From positions 1 through 8,548 of the forward strand of contig PMYA01000046.1 in assembly GCA_003170935.1 (NCBI GenBank): a DNA stretch of 8,548 bases, read 5' to 3'. Shown here one piece after another: positions 6,437 through 8,548 of this stretch. The notes beneath the pieces were generated by a model. The model was not told the DNA's origin. It saw nothing but the letters and a program-made list of their open reading frames with translations, and made no database searches. Source of the DNA: Methanobacteriota archaeon (lineage in GTDB: Archaea; Halobacteriota; Bog-38; Methanoflorentales; Methanoflorentaceae). The position numbers and the translations under genes were made by a program. Numbering within the stretch: the first letter of the stretch is position 1; the number at the start of each line of letters is the position of its first letter.

Positions 6437-6445
6437 AACGTCGCG
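6437..6445 (+). repeat. 9-base motif AACGTCGCG after the second DUF1616 stop
   Basis: An identical 9-mer lies at the stop of the first DUF1616 gene. It is followed by a direct repeat of GACTGCC (from 6446 and again about ten bases later). Confidence 0.3.
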
Positions 6446-6465
6446 ACTGCCGAAGACTGCCTTGG

Positions 6466-6487
6466 ATAGCTCCTTGTCATAAGCTAT
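6466..6487 (+). other. Stem-loop downstream of the half-length DUF1616 gene
   Basis: ATAGCT (6466-6471) and AGCTAT (6482-6487) form a perfect six-pair stem around a ten-base loop. A third ATAGCT follows at 6499-6504, which could offer an alternative pairing. It is about 32 bases past the stop and has no T-tract. It may be a 3'-end structure; evidence is weak. Confidence 0.25.
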
Positions 6488-6595
6488 GTTAAACCGCTAT
6501 AGCTGTTCTGAGTAACTTCTAAGCGTTATGCTCGATCTGTCAAAAAACGGCTTAGGACGTCGTACAGCAGGTTTGAGAAGCAAAGGGGCTACATC

Positions 6596-6645
6596 TTTAT
6601 ATGCCTCAGCCCATGACGTTACGGCATATTATTATAGGTGTAACG
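6596..6645 (+). promoter_or_regulatory. Candidate promoter of the GDP-mannose dehydratase gene
   Basis: TTTATAT at 6596-6602 is a TATA-like element with a leader of about 55 bases. A second AT-rich core, TATTATTATA (6627-6636), would give a leader of about 25 bases. The second core is enclosed by CGTTAC (6617-6622) and GTAACG (6640-6645), an arrangement like a repressor site over a TATA box. GGTGG at 6673-6677 is a fair ribosome site four bases before the ATG at 6682. Confidence 0.35.
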
Positions 6646-6666
6646 CGATCACCAAATACAGCTTAA

Positions 6667-7641
<975 letters not shown>

Positions 7642-7668
7642 CAGCCTCGCACGCATGTCGCAAGGAGA

Positions 7669-7761
7669 TTGACTATCGGTGCATTAATGTCTTTTGTCGC
7701 TTTTGGATGCTCAGGGCCAACGGCACCGCCACCGACTAGCGTGTCGCTAATCGAAGCGTAG
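7669..7761 (+). CDS. Possible 30-residue lipoprotein-like peptide
   Basis: A TTG at 7669, preceded by AAGGAGA, opens a 30-codon frame with a short hydrophobic stretch, then FGCSG and a Pro/Thr-rich run (PTAPPPT), ending at TAG 7759-7761. The cysteine after the hydrophobic stretch resembles a lipobox, although phenylalanine two residues before it is unusual. It could be the amino-terminal stub of a lost lipoprotein: a neighbouring frame stays open for another dozen codons to a TGA. The hydrophobic part is short and the whole frame could be chance. Confidence 0.22.
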   Translation: MTIGALMSFVAFGCSGPTAPPPTSVSLIEA

Positions 7762-7816
7762 GCACATCTGCGGTAGAACCTTTAGTGAACGCGTGAGGCA
7801 ATATTCACAGAACACT

Positions 7817-8548
7817 ATGGTGTTAAACCCATTCTTAATGAACGATTGGAAGCTCAAAGCGGCGCTTAAAGTTGTCTTTGTCTTGCTACTCACAGTCTGG
7901 GCACTCGTAGGGCTTGACGTATCGGGGGTGCACCTTACTCTGTTGCGTGGCATCTTCAGTGTGGCCTTCTTTTTATTTATTCCAGGTATCCTTATTCTTC
8001 GAGCGCTGCGGGCTCACCGCATCGGAAGTGAGCGTACCCTGCTTTTTGCTGTTGGCCTTAGTATCGCGACCATCATGTTTTTGGGATTTTTTATGAACGT
8101 CGCCTATCCGCTCCTCGGCATCGCACAACCGTTCACAATGGTCCCGGTAATCGGGACAATGAGCGCAGTGATTGTGCTCTTAGCTGCGATGAGTTATTGG
8201 CGAGATCGGGATTTCGTCGGTGACGTCACAATAGATTTGAATCGTGTGCTGATACCCCCCGTCCTTTGGCTCTGCACCATCCCGTTTATCATGATCTTAG
8301 CTGTGTATGCGATGAATGTATATCACACTAATATCGCACTGCTCTGTGTACTTGTTATTATTGGGGCGACCGCGTTTTGGGTGTGTACGTCTACTTCGTT
8401 TCCGAAGGCTTGGTATCCTCTCGCCGTTTTTGCAATCGCCTTAGCGATGCTCTACTTCGGGTCGCTCATATCGCCATACGTGTGGGGCTGGGATATTCAA
8501 AAGGAGCTCTATCACGCGAACCTCGTGCTCACTAACGGCGCGTGGAAT
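7817..8548 (+). CDS. N-terminal part of a DUF2206-like multi-pass membrane protein (3' end outside window)
   Basis: The frame is open from ATG 7817 to the window edge, 244 codons. It begins with a short basic segment, then hydrophobic segments at about 17-33, 44-62, 75-100, 105-125, 145-165, 172-190 and 199-219. FFLFIPGILILRALR (51-65) and LLFAVGLSIATIMFLGFFMN (75-94) are typical of the N-terminal region shared by DUF1616/DUF2206 archaeal proteins. The fragment ends in WGWDIQKELYHANLVL-NGAW, which matches the DUF2206 signature of an aspartate in an extracytoplasmic loop followed by a Tyr/His-rich stretch; this resembles the catalytic loop of GT-C glycosyltransferases. A membrane glycosyltransferase role is therefore possible but unproven. 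Alternative starts are GTG 7820 and ATG 7838. It lies 175 bases after gmd and may be transcribed with it. It is probably a relative of the protein whose C-terminus opens the window. Confidence 0.78.
   Translation, partial: MVLNPFLMNDWKLKAALKVVFVLLLTVWALVGLDVSGVHLTLLRGIFSVAFFLFIPGILILRALRAHRIGSERTLLFAVGLSIATIMFLGFFMNVAYPLLGIAQPFTMVPVIGTMSAVIVLLAAMSYWRDRDFVGDVTIDLNRVLIPPVLWLCTIPFIMILAVYAMNVYHTNIALLCVLVIIGATAFWVCTSTSFPKAWYPLAVFAIALAMLYFGSLISPYVWGWDIQKELYHANLVLTNGAWN

Overview
The window looks archaeal, most likely from a euryarchaeon of the methanogen or ANME-like kind. The evidence is the C-terminal remnant of an Orc1/Cdc6 replication initiator, two DUF1616-type membrane proteins, DUF2206-like giant membrane proteins at both ends, TATA-like promoter elements, and GTG/TTG starts with little Shine-Dalgarno signal. 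I cannot name a genus. Most genes are near 50-60% G+C by eye. The fkbM-type gene at 1849-2718 is clearly more AT-rich.

Layout: (1) 1-1218, the C-terminal half of a large multi-pass membrane protein, DUF2206-like, whose start lies outside the window. (2) 1219-1741, a dead orc1/cdc6 tail: the AAA+ part is missing, an amber stop interrupts the winged-helix domain, and a frameshift precedes the true C-terminus. (3) 1849-2718, an intact FkbM-family SAM methyltransferase. (4) 2723-3304 on the minus strand, a lipoprotein gene broken by two apparent frameshifts. (5) 3305-3620, a gene-poor stretch with weak signs of further minus-strand coding debris. (6) 3621-4712, a family 2 glycosyltransferase. (7) 4713-5001, an intergenic region with a candidate promoter. 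(8) 5002-5892 and 5993-6433, a full DUF1616 membrane protein followed by a half-length relative carrying one membrane segment and the DUF1616 ectodomain. (9) 6682-7641, GDP-mannose 4,6-dehydratase. (10) 7669-7761, a possible tiny lipoprotein-like peptide. (11) 7817 to the end, the N-terminal part of another DUF2206-like multi-pass membrane protein.

Taken together this is a cell-surface glycan or exopolysaccharide island. The dehydratase would supply a 6-deoxyhexose precursor (GDP-4-keto-6-deoxymannose), the glycosyltransferase would add a sugar, and the FkbM enzyme may methylate a sugar hydroxyl. The DUF1616 and DUF2206 proteins are membrane components often found in such archaeal clusters but have no proven reaction. 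All intact genes are on the plus strand, but the gaps between them are wide (about 100-320 bases), so they need not form one operon.

The segment 1219-3620 reads as a recombination scar: broken genes lie on both sides of a compositionally distinct methyltransferase gene. The several single-base disruptions could alternatively be assembly errors, which read data would settle. I did not see a CRISPR array, a tRNA or rRNA gene, or an insertion sequence. I cannot claim a clearly new biological system; the most unusual points are the dead replication initiator tail, the full-plus-half DUF1616 pair with a shared 9-base motif at both stop codons, and the decayed lipoprotein gene.
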